A DNA stretch of 64,000 nucleotides from Nereocystis luetkeana (Eukaryota; Sar; Phaeophyceae; Laminariales; Laminariaceae): contig JARUPZ010000010.1 in NCBI GenBank assembly GCA_031213475.1, positions 1,989,001 through 2,053,000 of the forward strand. The letters are read 5' to 3'. The notes beneath the pieces were generated by a model. It saw only the letters and a list, made by a program, of their open reading frames with translations, ran no database searches and had not been told where the DNA came from. Shown here in pieces: positions 1 to 11,728 of the stretch; positions within the stretch are counted from its first letter, which is position 1; each line of letters begins with the position of its first letter. The translations under genes and the position numbers were made by a program.

Positions 1-1059
1 GAGCTAGGTTGCGGCAGCGTCATCGTAACTGAAGGGGTATGGTCGCAGTAAAACGGGACCGGGAGCGGTATGTATGTTGACCCTCGACATCGATCAACAA
101 AATGGAGCATCTGGATGCAAGTGTCGATGTATTTATTTTTCGTCTCGAAATTAGGTTTCTTTGTACAATTACTGCCCCTATGCTTATGGCGTTGCACGTC
201 GAGTTTTACGTGGAGCAGAAAGCGCTCCGCGCGTAAGCCGGGTGAGCGACCAAATATCGCTGGCGCCAGGCGGCGAGGGGGGTGCAGGGATAAAACCGTA
301 CAAGAGGAGTTCGGCGGACCGGAAAATAGAAGATAGCACGTGCCTCTCACGGTGACGCGTCGCTATAGCGACGGCCTGTGGACGAATAAAATAGATTCTT
401 GGGTGTTGCACCACACGACGCAGGGTCATTGATGTTGCCTGAAGAGGGCGGAGTGAGGTCGGAGACAAGAGTCTATTTCTAGGAAGGTGCTGATGTATCC
501 CTCACCTGCTCGGGTGGAGGGGGGGGGGGGGGAGGGAGACAAGCGCCTACTAGCAGGAGGGCGCTGATATGTATCTAGCATATTATCTCGAGGTTACTAA
601 TATGGAACAGCCGTGACAACACGAGCGCCTATTAATAGTACTAGCTGCTGAGGGTCCAGATACAGTGGGATGTGCGGCAGCGGAGACCGGTTATATATCT
701 GCTTGAATCGGGTGCGGGTGCGGCGGGGGGCTCGTTGTCGAGAAAGCGTGATGCTTGACTGGTCTTCGCCGGATTTCGGTGGCAACAAGATGGCGAATAT
801 AATTTGTGGGGCCTTAGAGTGGACGCTTTTGCCGTCAAACTGCGTTTTTTTTGTTCTGTGCCCACCGACACGTGTTTATTGATGGGGTGGTACCAGGGTA
901 TCCTTTGCTTCTGCTGTACAGGATGACTGCCGCCATCAATTGATGTGTTTTGCTTCCTCTAAATGTTTCGAGCTCATGTTCATACCGCAGAACTGCTCTC
1001 CGATAAAAGAATCGCACTGCGTATCAACAGTAAGACTTCAGACTATTCGACCCATCGGT
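1..1059. other. no gene recognised; poly-G tract
   Basis: I see no open frame with protein-like character here. A run of 14 G lies at 519-532. Similar G runs occur at 21125-21137, 29255-29266 and 60225-60243, often beside the dispersed repeat described at 60092-60470. Confidence 0.5.
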
Positions 1060-1464
1060 CGGAGGTCCACTGCTCAAACGTTCGGGGGCTGGCTGGAAAG
1101 GTTTCCACGTACTACGCGCTCTCCATATCCTTCCCCCCGATACACGGCGAATGTAGTTGCTTGCCGCTAAACCGACTCGTCGCCTTACGGTGGGGGCCTT
1201 TCTCCATCGTGAGCCCAATCGTCCATATCCTTCATCGTTCGGACGAAGCATTGCCATGACATGTGGGATACAAATAGTCTGTGATATCGGCCGACGACGG
1301 ACACACGCGCCTCTTGCCATACAACACAAGGCGTCAAGCTGTGTTTAGACCATCCTACAGTTTGCGCAAACAAGTGACCACCCAATAATAGCAGTACTCA
1401 AGTAAAGCGCCCCCGTAAATGGTTATCCTCGCGCCATAATATATACCCTGGTAATGTATACCCT

Positions 1465-1500
<36 letters not shown>

Positions 1501-2400
1501 CAACATCAAAACTGCGCGGTACCAGTTTGCACACCTAGCCTAAAATGGCCCCAGGAGGCTGGCTAAAAAAGATTTCCTTGTACGTACGCACTTCCCACAT
1601 CCTTCCCTCGAACCCCCGATACCAGGCGAATGCAGATGCTTGTCGCTACCTACACGTCGCCTTACGTTGGTGCCCTTCTTTCATCGAGACCTCAATCATC
1701 GATAACGTTCACCATCGTTCGGACGAAGCCTTACCATGGCAAGTGGAATAAAAACACGCCCCAGGTATTACCGGCCAACGACGGTCACACGCGCCTCTTG
1801 CAATATCAACACAAGGCCGGAAGCTGTGTTGAGACTGTCCTGCACTCGACGCAAACAAGTGGCTACCCACTGATAACAGTAGCCAAGTCAAGCGCCCTCG
1901 CAGAATGGTTATCCTCGCGCCATGAAACAAAACTGACCCGAACATCAAAACTTCGTGGTATCAATTTGCAGACCATGCCTAGAACGGCCGCAGGGGACTG
2001 GCTAAAAAAGCGTTCTTTCTACGTACGTACCCTCCACATCCTACCCCCGAACCCCCCGACCCATGGCGAACGCAGGTGCATGCCGCTACCCACACGTCGC
2101 CTCATGTTGGGGCCCTTCTTCCATCACGACCTCGATCATCGATACCCTTGACGATCGTTCGGACGAAGCATTGCCATGACAAGTGCAATCCGAATATAAA
2201 TTACCGGCCAACGACGCACACACGCGCCCCTTGCCATACAACGCAAGGCGGGAAGCTGTGTTGAGACCATCCTACGGTTAGCGCAAACAAGGCTACCCAT
2301 TAATAACAGTAGCCAAGTACAGCGCCCTCGTAAAATGGTTATCCTCACGCCATAGAAAAAATATATCAACACCAAAACCACCTGGTACCAATTTGCGGAC
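1060..2400. repeat. three-copy tandem repeat, about 440-480 bp unit
   Basis: Three diverged head-to-tail copies. A landmark reading GGACGAAGC(A/C)TT(G/A)CCATG occurs near 1238, 1720 and 2161, and a second landmark, TGGTTATCCTCGCGCC or a close variant, occurs once per unit. The first unit is longer because a (TA)n microsatellite at about 1467-1496 sits inside it. No frame stays open across units, so this is read as satellite rather than coding sequence. Confidence 0.8.
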
Positions 2401-3042
2401 CTATAGCCTAGAAACGACCACGGCTAGTTGCGCGGCCGGGTCGTGCAGAGTCCATCGGTACTACAGTAGATTACCCATGGTTCGGACACCGTTGGAAAGC
2501 TTACACCGTGATGGCACCCCCCCTTTCCGCAAAAAATGCTCCTCGCGGGCTTAGGCGTACTCCTGCAGGTCCCACGTGCACCCAGCTGCGATTCCCCACA
2601 CCCCAACACGATGAATGGGGCGGCATATTATACACATTTCTCTCCTGCAAGGAAAACCAAGAAGTGCAGCCAGCTACACAGGGGAAAACAACCTGAGTCC
2701 TGTTGGGTTGAGACTGCGGCAACCCGAACTCCCTAACAAGAGGAAAGGCGAGGACCTCCCCCCCTCCCTCCCTTTCAAAAGGCTCCTCCCTAGCGGACCA
2801 AGACTTATCACTAATTCGTACAAATATGACCGGTAATATAATATGCGCATGGGCTGAGATATGAATACCAAGCGGGTACTATATTCCCGTTCATCATGAT
2901 ATAACTTGGTACCAGGTACATATCACAGTAATGCTACAGAAGAAATTCGGCCCTTCTAGACTGAACTTGTTGATAACAAATCACTCGCAAAAAACGGCCA
3001 ACCAGCAAGGGACTCCCGGCCAGAGACAACGACCACGTCAGC
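2401..3042. other. intergenic, nothing recognised
   Basis: The stretch lies between the satellite and the end of the deubiquitinase gene. Several short overlapping ORFs exist on both strands, but none resembles a known family. Confidence 0.4.
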
Positions 3043-3257
3043 CTAGGTGCGCTTGGCGTACGACAAAATAAACGCGTCCTTCGTCAAGACTGCAGATGCG
3101 TGCACAGTCGAGACATTTTCGTCGTCGCATCTACACCAAGTGTCGTCGCTAATGCGGGTATAGACCTTGTAATGTCCTTTCTGCGCCTCCACGTCTCCAT
3201 GCTGGTGATCCCGGCTGGTGTGATGCACGACCGTATCCAGGTCGTACATGACCTCGC
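3043..3257 (-). CDS. USP terminal exon with His box
   Basis: The exon starts after the acceptor CTCTGCAG and ends at TAG (3043-3045). It is 215 nt long: 2 nt complete a Gly codon shared with the previous exon, then 70 codons and the stop. It contains the GHY and DDENV catalytic motifs. Confidence 0.75.
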
Positions 3258-4546
3258 CTGCAGAGAGTTTCACGGTGGAAGGCGGGCGCATGTTGCACAC
3301 GTCGGAGACAGATCATGATCTATCTGTAGATGATCTAGAGCCCAACCTGCCGTTATGAGATCTTGTGCAGGATCTGCACAGTACAGGTCCAACCCAGGAA
3401 ACATGAAACATGTGCTAGACCATGCAGATCATACGGCTCCTACCCGGCAACATGAGCTACATCATACAGATCATACATACCAGGAATACATCTGCCGTGA
3501 AATAACTACAGTAGTAACCGATGACCTGTCCAAAGTGTGCAATGTTGAAAAAACGAAAAATGGTACTTCCCAGCGTACAGACTCGTCGAAAGGCTGAACA
3601 ACAGGACAACGCGAGGTTACAACAAGGAGAGCAGCAGTCTTCGTCGGTTCACGACGTTCTTCGAGCTTACGACTATCCGTCCTTTGAATGCCAGTGTATG
3701 CACATGGCGGCCGACTAAAAATAGGCTGCATTTGAGATGTTGCAATGCGCGGAGTAGTCCACAGTCGGTTTCAGTGAGTGGTGACTGGGTACGCATCTAT
3801 TAAGGGTCATTCTTATCGGAGAGCTCTTTTCCATAAATCCCATGTTTTTTTCGCGCAATTTTTCAATCTTCCAGATTTTCCTGATTTTTTTTTCCTAATA
3901 CGTGAAATTTAACAAACTTGATATTTTCGCTTCTGGAGAATTTCACGAATAGTGACAGAACGCCTCCATATATTGAAACATACCTCCAATTATTTCCAAA
4001 CTTGGAAACTCTGGAAAAAAAAAAAACTCTCCGACAAGAATGAGCCTAAGGTCCAAGCCGAAACGGAATATAGGCTAGATCGTGATATCATACCATAGAC
4101 GCGGTCGCACAGCAGTTTATGTACTTCGTGTGGTTAGAGCTGAGGCATCATGTGCATCAGATATGTCTTTCCCGACACACAGCACATCAACGTTCACGGT
4201 CATTTTTGCTGTACTGTGTTAAGTTGCACGTTCGGCGCTTTCGTAGCGTCTGAACGGACACTTTCAAGTTTGGATGACTCGAAGATGGGTACAGCACAGG
4301 GGCTCTTACCTCCAGATGCTCTCCCCGCTTCTGTGTGGGAGCCGACGTCGAGGGCTGTCGGGACGGTCACCAGGTAGGCCAGTTTTTTTCTCTCCGCGCT
4401 GCGAGCCATGGGCGAGAACGACCGGACCGTGTGCGTTGGGGGTCACTAAAGCCGTCACGCGAACATGAATAACTCGAGACCTCATGACACACCGATCCAA
4501 GCGTAGAAAAGAAACGGTAGTGCACTCTTCGTGGTATATACGTACT
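3043..4546 (-). CDS. ubiquitin-specific protease, 3' (C-terminal) part of gene
   Basis: This is the C-terminal end of a peptidase C19 / UCH-type (PF00443 family) deubiquitinase, an enzyme that removes ubiquitin from proteins. The terminal exon (3043-3257) encodes YDLDTVVHHTS, then the catalytic-His motif KGHYKVY, then W-x-x-DDENV with the third active-site acidic residue, then the family ending AFILSYAKR and a stop. The exon upstream (4310-4398) encodes a V-T-V-P-x-x-L-D strand typical of the domain just before that block. Donor GAG|GTAAGA and acceptor GCAG|GCGAG join in matching phase. A further exon ending at 4546 (donor AA|GTACGT) is phase-compatible but weak. The Cys-box exons were not found, so the gene is either a fragment or has distant or decayed upstream exons. 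A transposon of about 245 bp sits in the intron. Confidence 0.7.
3300..3500. repeat. dispersed GATC-rich element, copy 1
   Basis: A segment rich in GATC words, including GACAGATCATGATCTATC and AGATGATCTAGA. Related sequence occurs at about 42340-42690 and 62390-62590, where the same words surround a GGTTAGGATCT core. It is probably a decayed transposon end. No coding capacity was seen. Confidence 0.45.
3803..4047. mobile_element. MITE family C, copy 1 (about 245 bp)
   Basis: Terminal inverted repeats GGGTCATTCTTATCGGAGAG and, at the other end, the complement of GGCTCATTCTTGTCGGAGAG. The interior is AT-rich and has no ORF. TAA flanks both ends, which suggests a 3-bp target duplication of the PIF/Harbinger type. 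It lies inside the USP intron. Two more copies are at 35990-36470 in the opposite orientation. Confidence 0.75.
4310..4398 (-). CDS. USP internal exon
   Basis: An 89-nt exon between acceptor CTCGCAG and donor GTAAGA, encoding AERKKLAYLVTVPTALDVG and about ten more residues. The pattern K-L-x(3)-V-x-V-P-x-x-L-D is what the UCH domain shows ahead of the YDL...GHY block. Its phase (1) matches the terminal exon exactly. Confidence 0.6.
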
Positions 4547-5067
4547 TGGCGATGTGTTCTGATAGGATGTGGATGTAACACTGGCTTGAAGCAGAGGGGA
4601 CGCGCTGTTGAATCTGATCATGCAGCTGAAGCCTTGGCAGTTAGGAGCAGCAGTATAGAAACATTGTGGTCTGGAGTCATCCAACTCCTCAGGCGTCGGT
4701 TTTGCACGCCCAGACTGTGAACCAGGCGTGAGGAGGCTTTCAAACACTTCTTAACACAAAGAGGAAGTTGATAACTTCTCTTGAAGGTAAACCCGATGCC
4801 GATGTATGCAGTGATGTGTCATCCGGCATGTTGTTTTCAATGTCTTAGTGTGAGGACGACTCATTTATTCATCGAAATTCGGCCCACCTTTCCTTAAAGT
4901 TCTGTCTAACTTGGTGTATAGGCTGGGGTTCATGCACTATGTCGACAGTAAAATACAGGCCCTTTCAAGCGATTTGAGCCTTCCCGGTTTTTAGGTAGGC
5001 GAAAAGGCACCGATGGGTAGCGGCCTACCGAGTTCTACCCTGTTCAGAACCGATTTTCCAACCAGCG

Positions 5068-5892
5068 ATGCCGTGGATGGCTCGATGCTACGGCAGAACT
5101 TGCGGCTCGTTGGCCTATTATGGAGTAGGGCCTCTCGAATCCACCCCACCACACGTGCCAGAAACAGGGACCCCAGTGGTATGGGCCCAGACACATCACG
5201 CCGACGAGTTTTTTTGGTGCTACATACCAGGTATATTGCTACAGCCTAGTAAAACTCACAAGGCGTCGCCCGAGAAGCGACCGAGCTGGAGCATCAGCCG
5301 GTCAGGGCTGTCCGCGAGTACGGCCGATCTTGATCTCCCGTCAGGTATGGACTGCGGATCGCGCAACAAAGGGTGCAACAGTCGATACAGTGATTTCGCG
5401 AGGGTAGTGCTCCAACCGGCCGTACTACGTGTCAGAAAACATAGCTATCTCGACAGCGGCGGTACAGCTCTCGCATGGAAAATACGGAACGATAAAAAAA
5501 ATGCCCTGTGTACGATAGTCAGGCCGCGACAGGCTCTGCGACTGATTCAGAAACACCTCGCGCCTGACTACATGTGCGGGACGGGTCTGGGAGAGAAGAC
5601 AAACTGTAAAAAACCACGGCTTAAAAAAACAAGTCGACTACACAAAACACTCAAAATTATGAATGCAGGATACTATAAAAAGTTGAAGCTTGGGTTCATC
5701 GTGTTCGACGAGGGCTTGGGGGTGAACACCTATTATAGTCATTTGGAAAAGCTTAAATTCGTCTTCCGGCTGGGCTCCACTCCTGCCGAATGCGTACATT
5801 GGTCAATCGAGTCAATCGCAGCTCGCCTTTCCGCCGCTGTCCTTGCAGCAGTCGTCGCAAGCCGTGACCATCCGGGTGGAGAAGACCTGTAG
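5068..5892 (+). CDS. unidentified 274-aa ORF
   Basis: This is the longest open frame outside the IQ gene. At this base composition an ORF this long is expected only rarely by chance in 64 kb, so it may be a real exon or gene. I do not recognise the family. The N-terminal third contains a W/F/Y-rich patch (VVWAQTHHADEFFWCYIPG), the middle is rich in Lys/Arg with several Cys, and the C-terminus is Ala-rich. There is no signal peptide or clear membrane segment. TACCAGGTA sits inside it at 5225-5233, in a genome where this word is dispersed, so part of the frame may be repeat-derived. No neighbour suggests a role. Confidence 0.35.
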   Translation: MPWMARCYGRTCGSLAYYGVGPLESTPPHVPETGTPVVWAQTHHADEFFWCYIPGILLQPSKTHKASPEKRPSWSISRSGLSASTADLDLPSGMDCGSRNKGCNSRYSDFARVVLQPAVLRVRKHSYLDSGGTALAWKIRNDKKNALCTIVRPRQALRLIQKHLAPDYMCGTGLGEKTNCKKPRLKKTSRLHKTLKIMNAGYYKKLKLGFIVFDEGLGVNTYYSHLEKLKFVFRLGSTPAECVHWSIESIAARLSAAVLAAVVASRDHPGGEDL

Positions 5893-6089
5893 CGTCGTGT
5901 GTGTGCGAGCCGGCGACGGATAACACAGGTGAACCGGTTGAAGGTGTCGATGTCCGAGATACGATCCGCTGCTCGCGCATGATCTACACCAGTGCCTTAT
6001 ACAGAGAGTACTTGGTTAGGCACCCGTGTGAATTTTCCGCTTTATCAGAACACAGCTATGTACACTGACAACGCACCAGAACCCCCAAA

Positions 6090-6480
6090 AGGCTCGCGCG
6101 CGGGGGTGTGTACTCGATATCATGCATAGGCGTAGTCGTATGACCATAGACCCTCGCATCCCGACAATACCGGGACAGAGCACTCGGGTTTTCATCGACC
6201 AGGCAGACAATGCTTGCACCAAGCGCGAAGCGTCGTGAGGTGTTCGTCGAGTCGCATGAAGGGTGAGCTGCATCCTGCTAAGGACCTTTTGTGAGTGTAC
6301 TACCATGAACACTACGAGATGCGATCATTCCCCTTATGCCGAGTACAGGTTTTACACCCCGCACAAACGATCTATAACTCGATCGCCAGTTGTGACCGAC
6401 CGCCGGGGGGGGTGGATGTACTCATTACCATGCATGGCCGTATTCGTATGACCATAGACTGACCGCCGGGGAGGGGGGTC
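6090..6480. repeat. dispersed repeat H, two copies
   Basis: Two partial copies (about 6100-6300 and 6400-6480) of a repeat recognisable by CATGCATGGCCGTAGTCGTA, GACCATAGACCCTCGCATCC and, in the longer copy, GGTTTTCATCGACCAGGCAG. Other copies are near 7440-7545, 21045-21135, 49650-49690 and 60092-60470. G-rich runs often sit at one edge. No ORF is shared by all copies. Confidence 0.7.
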
Positions 6481-6909
6481 AATTCTCTGAACAGCTCTTG
6501 GAAATGTCCTATCCTAATACTAGAGTCGACGGAAATAAGCATCCAACGCAAACACTTGCAAGAGGGTGCCGTACCATACCTCCGAGAGAAGGTTGTTGAG
6601 GTGTACGGAAACACCATGTTCTTTCCCCGCGATTTTCTTGCTACCCCGCTCGGATTGCGACTCTGCGTCTGCGAATGGCAGCTCCTTCATCGGGACCGTC
6701 AGGAGGTTCCAGGGATCTTCATTTCGGGTTTCCTGCCGGCGACAAACACACGGTGATATTTATGATACTTCGTACCAGTATTTACTTTTCGTGTGCATGC
6801 GCGAAAGGCACCGCACAGGTCAAGCAACAACCTACCGCACACATTTCTGCATGCTCGTTCACGAGGCGACACATCTCTGCATTCTCGCACACGAGGCGAG
6901 TGTCACATC

Positions 6910-6911
<2 letters not shown>

Positions 6912-6941
<30 letters not shown>
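6912..6941. repeat. (TA)n microsatellite
   Basis: An uninterrupted run of about 15 TA dinucleotides. Confidence 0.95.
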
Positions 6942-6944
<3 letters not shown>

Positions 6945-7439
6945 AGGTAAATCGTCTGGTCTAAAACAAATCCGACCCCACTATGACGGTGAGCCGAGCA
7001 TAACGCGTCGACATGCTGCAGAAGGAAAAATCCTACGTATCGGTTGGAGTTCTACTCGTGCCAGCGTCCAGACACATTTGCATGGGAAACCATTCACGGG
7101 AGACTCTAAAGGCTGACACGCGAGCTCGTTCACACGTTTATTTTCTAACACGACACGACCAAAAACACTGCCAGGCGCCCATCTTTTAGCCACGAAAACG
7201 GCATAAACTCACGGTACATTGGCAAACCATTCCGAAGCATAACAGGCATGTATACATCGAGCGTGTATACACAGAAACGCCTCCACGATTTACGAAGGAA
7301 TTGCCCCTACAGCAGCAATAGCTTACCCTGCTGCACGAGCAGCGGCACACGTAATGTGTGTTGCCCACCATCGCTTTCAGAGCCGCCATCATTGTAACAT
7401 TCTGTAAATAGACATTTGCGGGAGGCGGGAGGCGGGGGG

Positions 7440-7545
7440 AGGACTTATGTCATGCTTGGCCGTAGTCGTACGACCGTAGACCCTCGCATCCCTACAATGC
7501 CGGGACGGAGCACGTCGGGTTTTCACCGACCAGGCGGCCGCAACG
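7440..7545. repeat. dispersed repeat H, partial copy
   Basis: It contains the CCGTAGTCGTACGACC, ACCCTCGCATCCCTACAATG and GGTTTTCACCGACCAGGC landmarks of repeat H, followed by a GC-rich stretch with nine G. Confidence 0.7.
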
Positions 7546-7699
7546 GGGGGGGGGTGTTGAGGGAAGAATCGTGCACTATTAATACGAAGAGTACAAAGCA
7601 TGTGCGTACTGCTGTCCCACCAACGAGCTCGGATTGCCAAGAACATACTGGCATCACTACAGCAGTTACAAATTGTAAACCAATGGCCGACCGCGTGAT

Positions 7700-9530
7700 A
7701 AGCATCTGCTGGCCGTGCCGTCATATTCTCATCTGGCCGGATCGGGTCATACTAGCCCATAGCCGCCGCGAGCGTTCGATCAACCGAAGGATTTCCTCAC
7801 CCCGGTCTCGTCCGCCTCGTCCCTAAGGGTGTTCACCAAGTACATGACAAGCTCCGGTGCGTCCAACTGCCTGTCCTGCTCCCCAGAAAGGACCGGAAAG
7901 CGCACCCAGCGCACGCAAAAGGTTCGGGGACAATCGCCGAACGAGGGTAGTAGCAGGAGAAAACATTCCGTCCTTATGCGGTGCTCGTTCGTTGAATAGC
8001 AGACGTGCCAAAAGACGGCACAAACCAAGCTGCGGCAGTCGCATGACTCTGATGCACCCGGGGGCAGGCTGTTATGGCCTCAGCACATGAGTGCGCTATT
8101 TCGGTACGACAAAAATGTGTGGCACGGTTTACAAACACATTCGGGAAGAGGTATACGTCGTTGGCCAACACCCTTGGGCGAGAGCTTCAAACTAGCACTG
8201 CAGCAAAGAACGTTCAAGTCCGCCCGCACCAAGGAGTCCGCTATTTTGTCCGCTGTCGTCACCAGAATATGATTGTAGCGCCAAACGCTATCCACCATTT
8301 TACATTCCCAGCGCCCGGTTCGAGCAACAATAGATGAGCGCGTCTTGTCGCGCTTGGGACTCACCCCCAAAGTGTCGATAATCTTGGTCACCAAGCTCGG
8401 GTGGACAAAACACTTGCCCCCCCGTTCCATGATCTGACCAAAATCGCCACCACAACGTCCAGGACCAGAGACACGATTAGGCAACAATGCAGTGGATCCA
8501 CCAACAATACACTGCCGGCGCGCATTTTCTTTGTGCCAGCGACGGTCTCAATCGGGCTCACGTTGGATGTCATTCGGTTTGCACTACGAGATCACCGTAC
8601 CCTTTCTTCGCCCGACGCTTGTTCTGGCCAAAACTCTTCCGGCGTTTCACTTCAAAGCGGTCTGCACTTAGACCACCACGTAGCCGGCAATCGTCCTTCA
8701 AAAAGCGTGCTGAGTACATACAGCACGGTCGTACAATGACATACACGACCGTGAGGCCTCCCGCCCATAGTGCCAAATCTATAGATTGAACACCGCAACT
8801 ATTGGGGGTCTAACCTTGAAAGTTGTGCCCAGGTACGCCCCCAGAGTCTGCCTGTCCGGCGGCTCCCCTTGGCGCCGCGGAGAGGTGGGTAGGGCCAAAT
8901 TTTGGAGGCAGGTTAGACACACATCAACGGTGTATGCAACCCGCGGAAGAGAGCAGATGCAGTGCACTGCGCGCACAGCTGCCGGTTGACAGACCAGCCA
9001 TCCAGGGTCAATACAGCATCACCAAAAAGGGACGAACTACTCACAGTGCCGAGGCGGCTGCCAACGTGCGGTTGCGCCATCGCGAAAAGCGCGCGTGGCT
9101 TTCACCCCCATGGCTAAAGCCCTGATTTTCCTTTCTTCGCGCGTCAGGGAAATCGTAGCCGCATGCCCGGCATGCATCTGAGGCATGTACGTCGACTCGC
9201 CTTTGCACCATCTGTGAATATTGGCTATCAGACGCCTCGCGGGCGACGACTACGTATTGCCACATCTGATTCATGCGGACTTGAAAACGGCCGTGGCTAA
9301 GATTTTCCTAGAGGGGGGCTGCGCCGCGCTCTAGCCTTACCTCCGACTCCAATCAGGGCCTTCCTGAGTTCCGCATTGTTCCGAAGCACGTGCACCGCCA
9401 CGTTTATCCCGCAGCGATTCTTCTTATTGAACAGCCCACTTTCTCCCCAGGGCGGAGCAAACGTGTATTCGGTTTGGAGCAAACACAAGCCGGTTGACAG
9501 GCAGGCGAATTGCCAAGCGATGGTCAAGGA
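7700..9530 (-). pseudogene. decayed coding-like stretch, family unknown
   Basis: Several minus-strand frames follow one another with stops and frame changes between them: 9297-9527 (ends near NNAELRKALIGVGGK), 9041-9274 (contains CRACGYDFPDA, a Cys-x2-Cys pair), 8570-8776 (Lys/Arg-rich), 8080-8487 (135 aa) and 7780-8028. Their composition is more protein-like than the surroundings, which suggests a broken gene or transposon ORF read from high to low coordinates. I could not match any piece to a family, and no terminal repeats were found. A chance set of open frames is the main alternative. Confidence 0.25.
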
Positions 9531-10059
9531 GGCGATCGATCATACGTCAGATACTGCCGCCGAAGACGATCGGACCCAGCGCACCTGCTGGGGGGTTCTT
9601 CCCGCTTTTGAGCTCGAACAACGAGCGAGCTCAAACGCAGTGTAGCGATCGGTGTTGCACCAGGATACGAAAATTCCGTGCCAATGAAACACGAAGTGGC
9701 TCCAATATACGCTCATGAGACAGGACAAGCGTGTACCGTGACTTACTCTATTGCTACGAAAGTATCCTGAAACAAAAAAAACAGAAATCAACTCGTAACA
9801 AACACCGCGCCGGGGTTTCCACTTATTTCATGGTGGTGAATCCCACAAGTTGGAACACCTCTCACACACACGAGAGCTGAGGGTTATCATTTTTCCCTCA
9901 GCTGTTCAAAGCCAGAAGCTTTACACCTCGGTCAATACCCAACGCCGAGAAACACTCTGCACGCGACCAGATGAACAAAAGGCCAGAGGAAAAACTGATA
10001 TTGCAAAGGCATGGGTCGTTTCATGGTTGAAGAGACTCGTCACTAAGGCCCCTGATTAT

Positions 10060-10330
10060 CCAAGCAAGTTTGTCGATTTTTTCCACTCCTTTTGTTTTTC
10101 TTGAATCCCAAATAATCGAAAAAATATAGGAAATTTCTGGAAATTTGACGAGGTACAAAAATCATGGGAAGCCTGAATTTCCATTTTTCCCATTTTTGGC
10201 ATGTTGAATGAGTGAAAAAAAACAAACAGAAATCTGGAAATTTGACACGGGTGCAAAAACATGGAAAGCTCGAATTTGCATTTTTCCCATTGTTCTGGCA
10301 TTTATTTGGAAAGCAAGAAACTGAACGCCC
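10060..10330. repeat. two-copy AT-rich tandem repeat
   Basis: Two diverged units of about 100 bp (near 10130-10207 and 10230-10304), sharing CTGGAAATTTGAC, a C-AAAAA-CATGG core and ATTTTTCCCATT. Long A and T runs flank them. No gene is supported. Confidence 0.65.
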
Positions 10331-11100
10331 TTTTTTTTTCGACGACATGTGTTTCGATAACCAAGGCCTTGAGAGAGGGTCGGGCTCAATCGCGCACCCC
10401 TATCTCGGAATATATGAGGACACATCATCAACGATGTGAATACCCCCTAACGTGTAGCAGCTACTCGTAGGCAACTTCCTCTCACGCTGGGCATGCAGGC
10501 GTCTCTGAGGGGCTCCAGGAGGACGAACCCTGTAGCAAGATTTAGACGGATAGCGTTAACGACAGAGCGAATGTTGTCGGCGTCAGTTCATTTTTGTTTG
10601 TCGCCTTAGAATACGCCTTGGTTCAGCACCGTGCCCGTGCGCGCCTTTCTTTTTTATTGTACCTGGCTTCAAAAACGAGTACAAGCGGCAAGCAGCCGAT
10701 CACGATGCGAGCACTGCACGCTACCTGCTATCAAGTCCGCCACAAGGCCTCCATGAAGGGTACTTAGCGTGAGCACTTTTACTACATTTTCTCCGTATCT
10801 TATCATACACATAATTCAACACGACAGCCAGTCTAAACCCTCATAGTCGGGCGAGACGGCTGTTGAAGTGCTGATATACATCGCCACGGCGAGCTTGTGA
10901 GGAGTGTCGGTTATTTCGAATATGACGGTCGCTCTGGGTTTTGAACAGGTCGACCGCGCCTCAAATCGAACACCTCCCTCTCGCATGCGTACGCACACCT
11001 GGCGCACCGTGCTTCGCTATTGTACCGACCCGCTATCGGTTCGGTCGACAACCCTTCTCAGTCTAGGGCCCACACACGGGGGCCTACCCTACCTGCCTAT
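10331..11100. other. intergenic, nothing recognised
   Basis: No repeat landmark and no protein-like frame were seen on either strand. Confidence 0.35.
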
Positions 11101-11122
11101 GATGTCGGGTGGCTTGTAGAAG

Positions 11123-11728
11123 GTGCAGTTCGGTCACGGGGGTGTTGAACACAATGTTTCCAACGTACAGTCTATTTATTATACACAGCTCGTCTGCGTA
11201 CAACGGAAACATTATCAAGTGCAGAGGACTTTAGGCATTTCTAAAACTCGAAACATCACCTGCCCATCGCCGCGGGTCCTCTGTGCACCAGCGGTGCTCG
11301 ACATGGTCGGAGGGCGTCTTCCCGAACTGGAGACCCCTGCATGCCGAGAACCAGTGGCCTTCGAACTGATGGAACAAGCTTTACCAGAGGTAGAGGGCGC
11401 TGCATTGCAACCACTACCAACCAACGAGTTGGTCCGAGAGTACGCTCTTCTTGGCGTAGGAAAACCGAGCACTCCCGATCCCCGTACACTACCACCGGCT
11501 GCACCCGAAGTACCGCAGCCCGACCGAGCCATGTTGTCGGCCGTACCGATGGGTGTCGACAGTAGGTATGGCCCAGAGTTCGTCGATCCCGCCGTCCCCT
11601 TACGCGATTCCAGAACTGTGCCAAGAACCCGCGTGACTGTCGACGCCCCTTGCGGGCGTTGCGATTCCGTCTTTGCTGGAGATCCTCCCTGTCGGTTCGA
11701 ACAGAAGTGTTGGGTTAGCACATGTTAG
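11123..11728 (+). CDS. hypothetical 201-aa ORF, doubtful
   Basis: A plus-strand frame of 201 codons, rich in Pro, Glu and Arg in its middle (PEVEGAALQPLPTNELVREY is typical) with a Cys-rich tail (CGRCDSVF...CRFEQKC). Minus-strand frames of 168 and 122 codons overlap it, so the region is simply stop-poor and the strand is uncertain. The length is within what chance gives in a window this size. No family was recognised. Confidence 0.2.
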   Translation: MQFGHGGVEHNVSNVQSIYYTQLVCVQRKHYQVQRTLGISKTRNITCPSPRVLCAPAVLDMVGGRLPELETPACREPVAFELMEQALPEVEGAALQPLPTNELVREYALLGVGKPSTPDPRTLPPAAPEVPQPDRAMLSAVPMGVDSRYGPEFVDPAVPLRDSRTVPRTRVTVDAPCGRCDSVFAGDPPCRFEQKCWVSTC

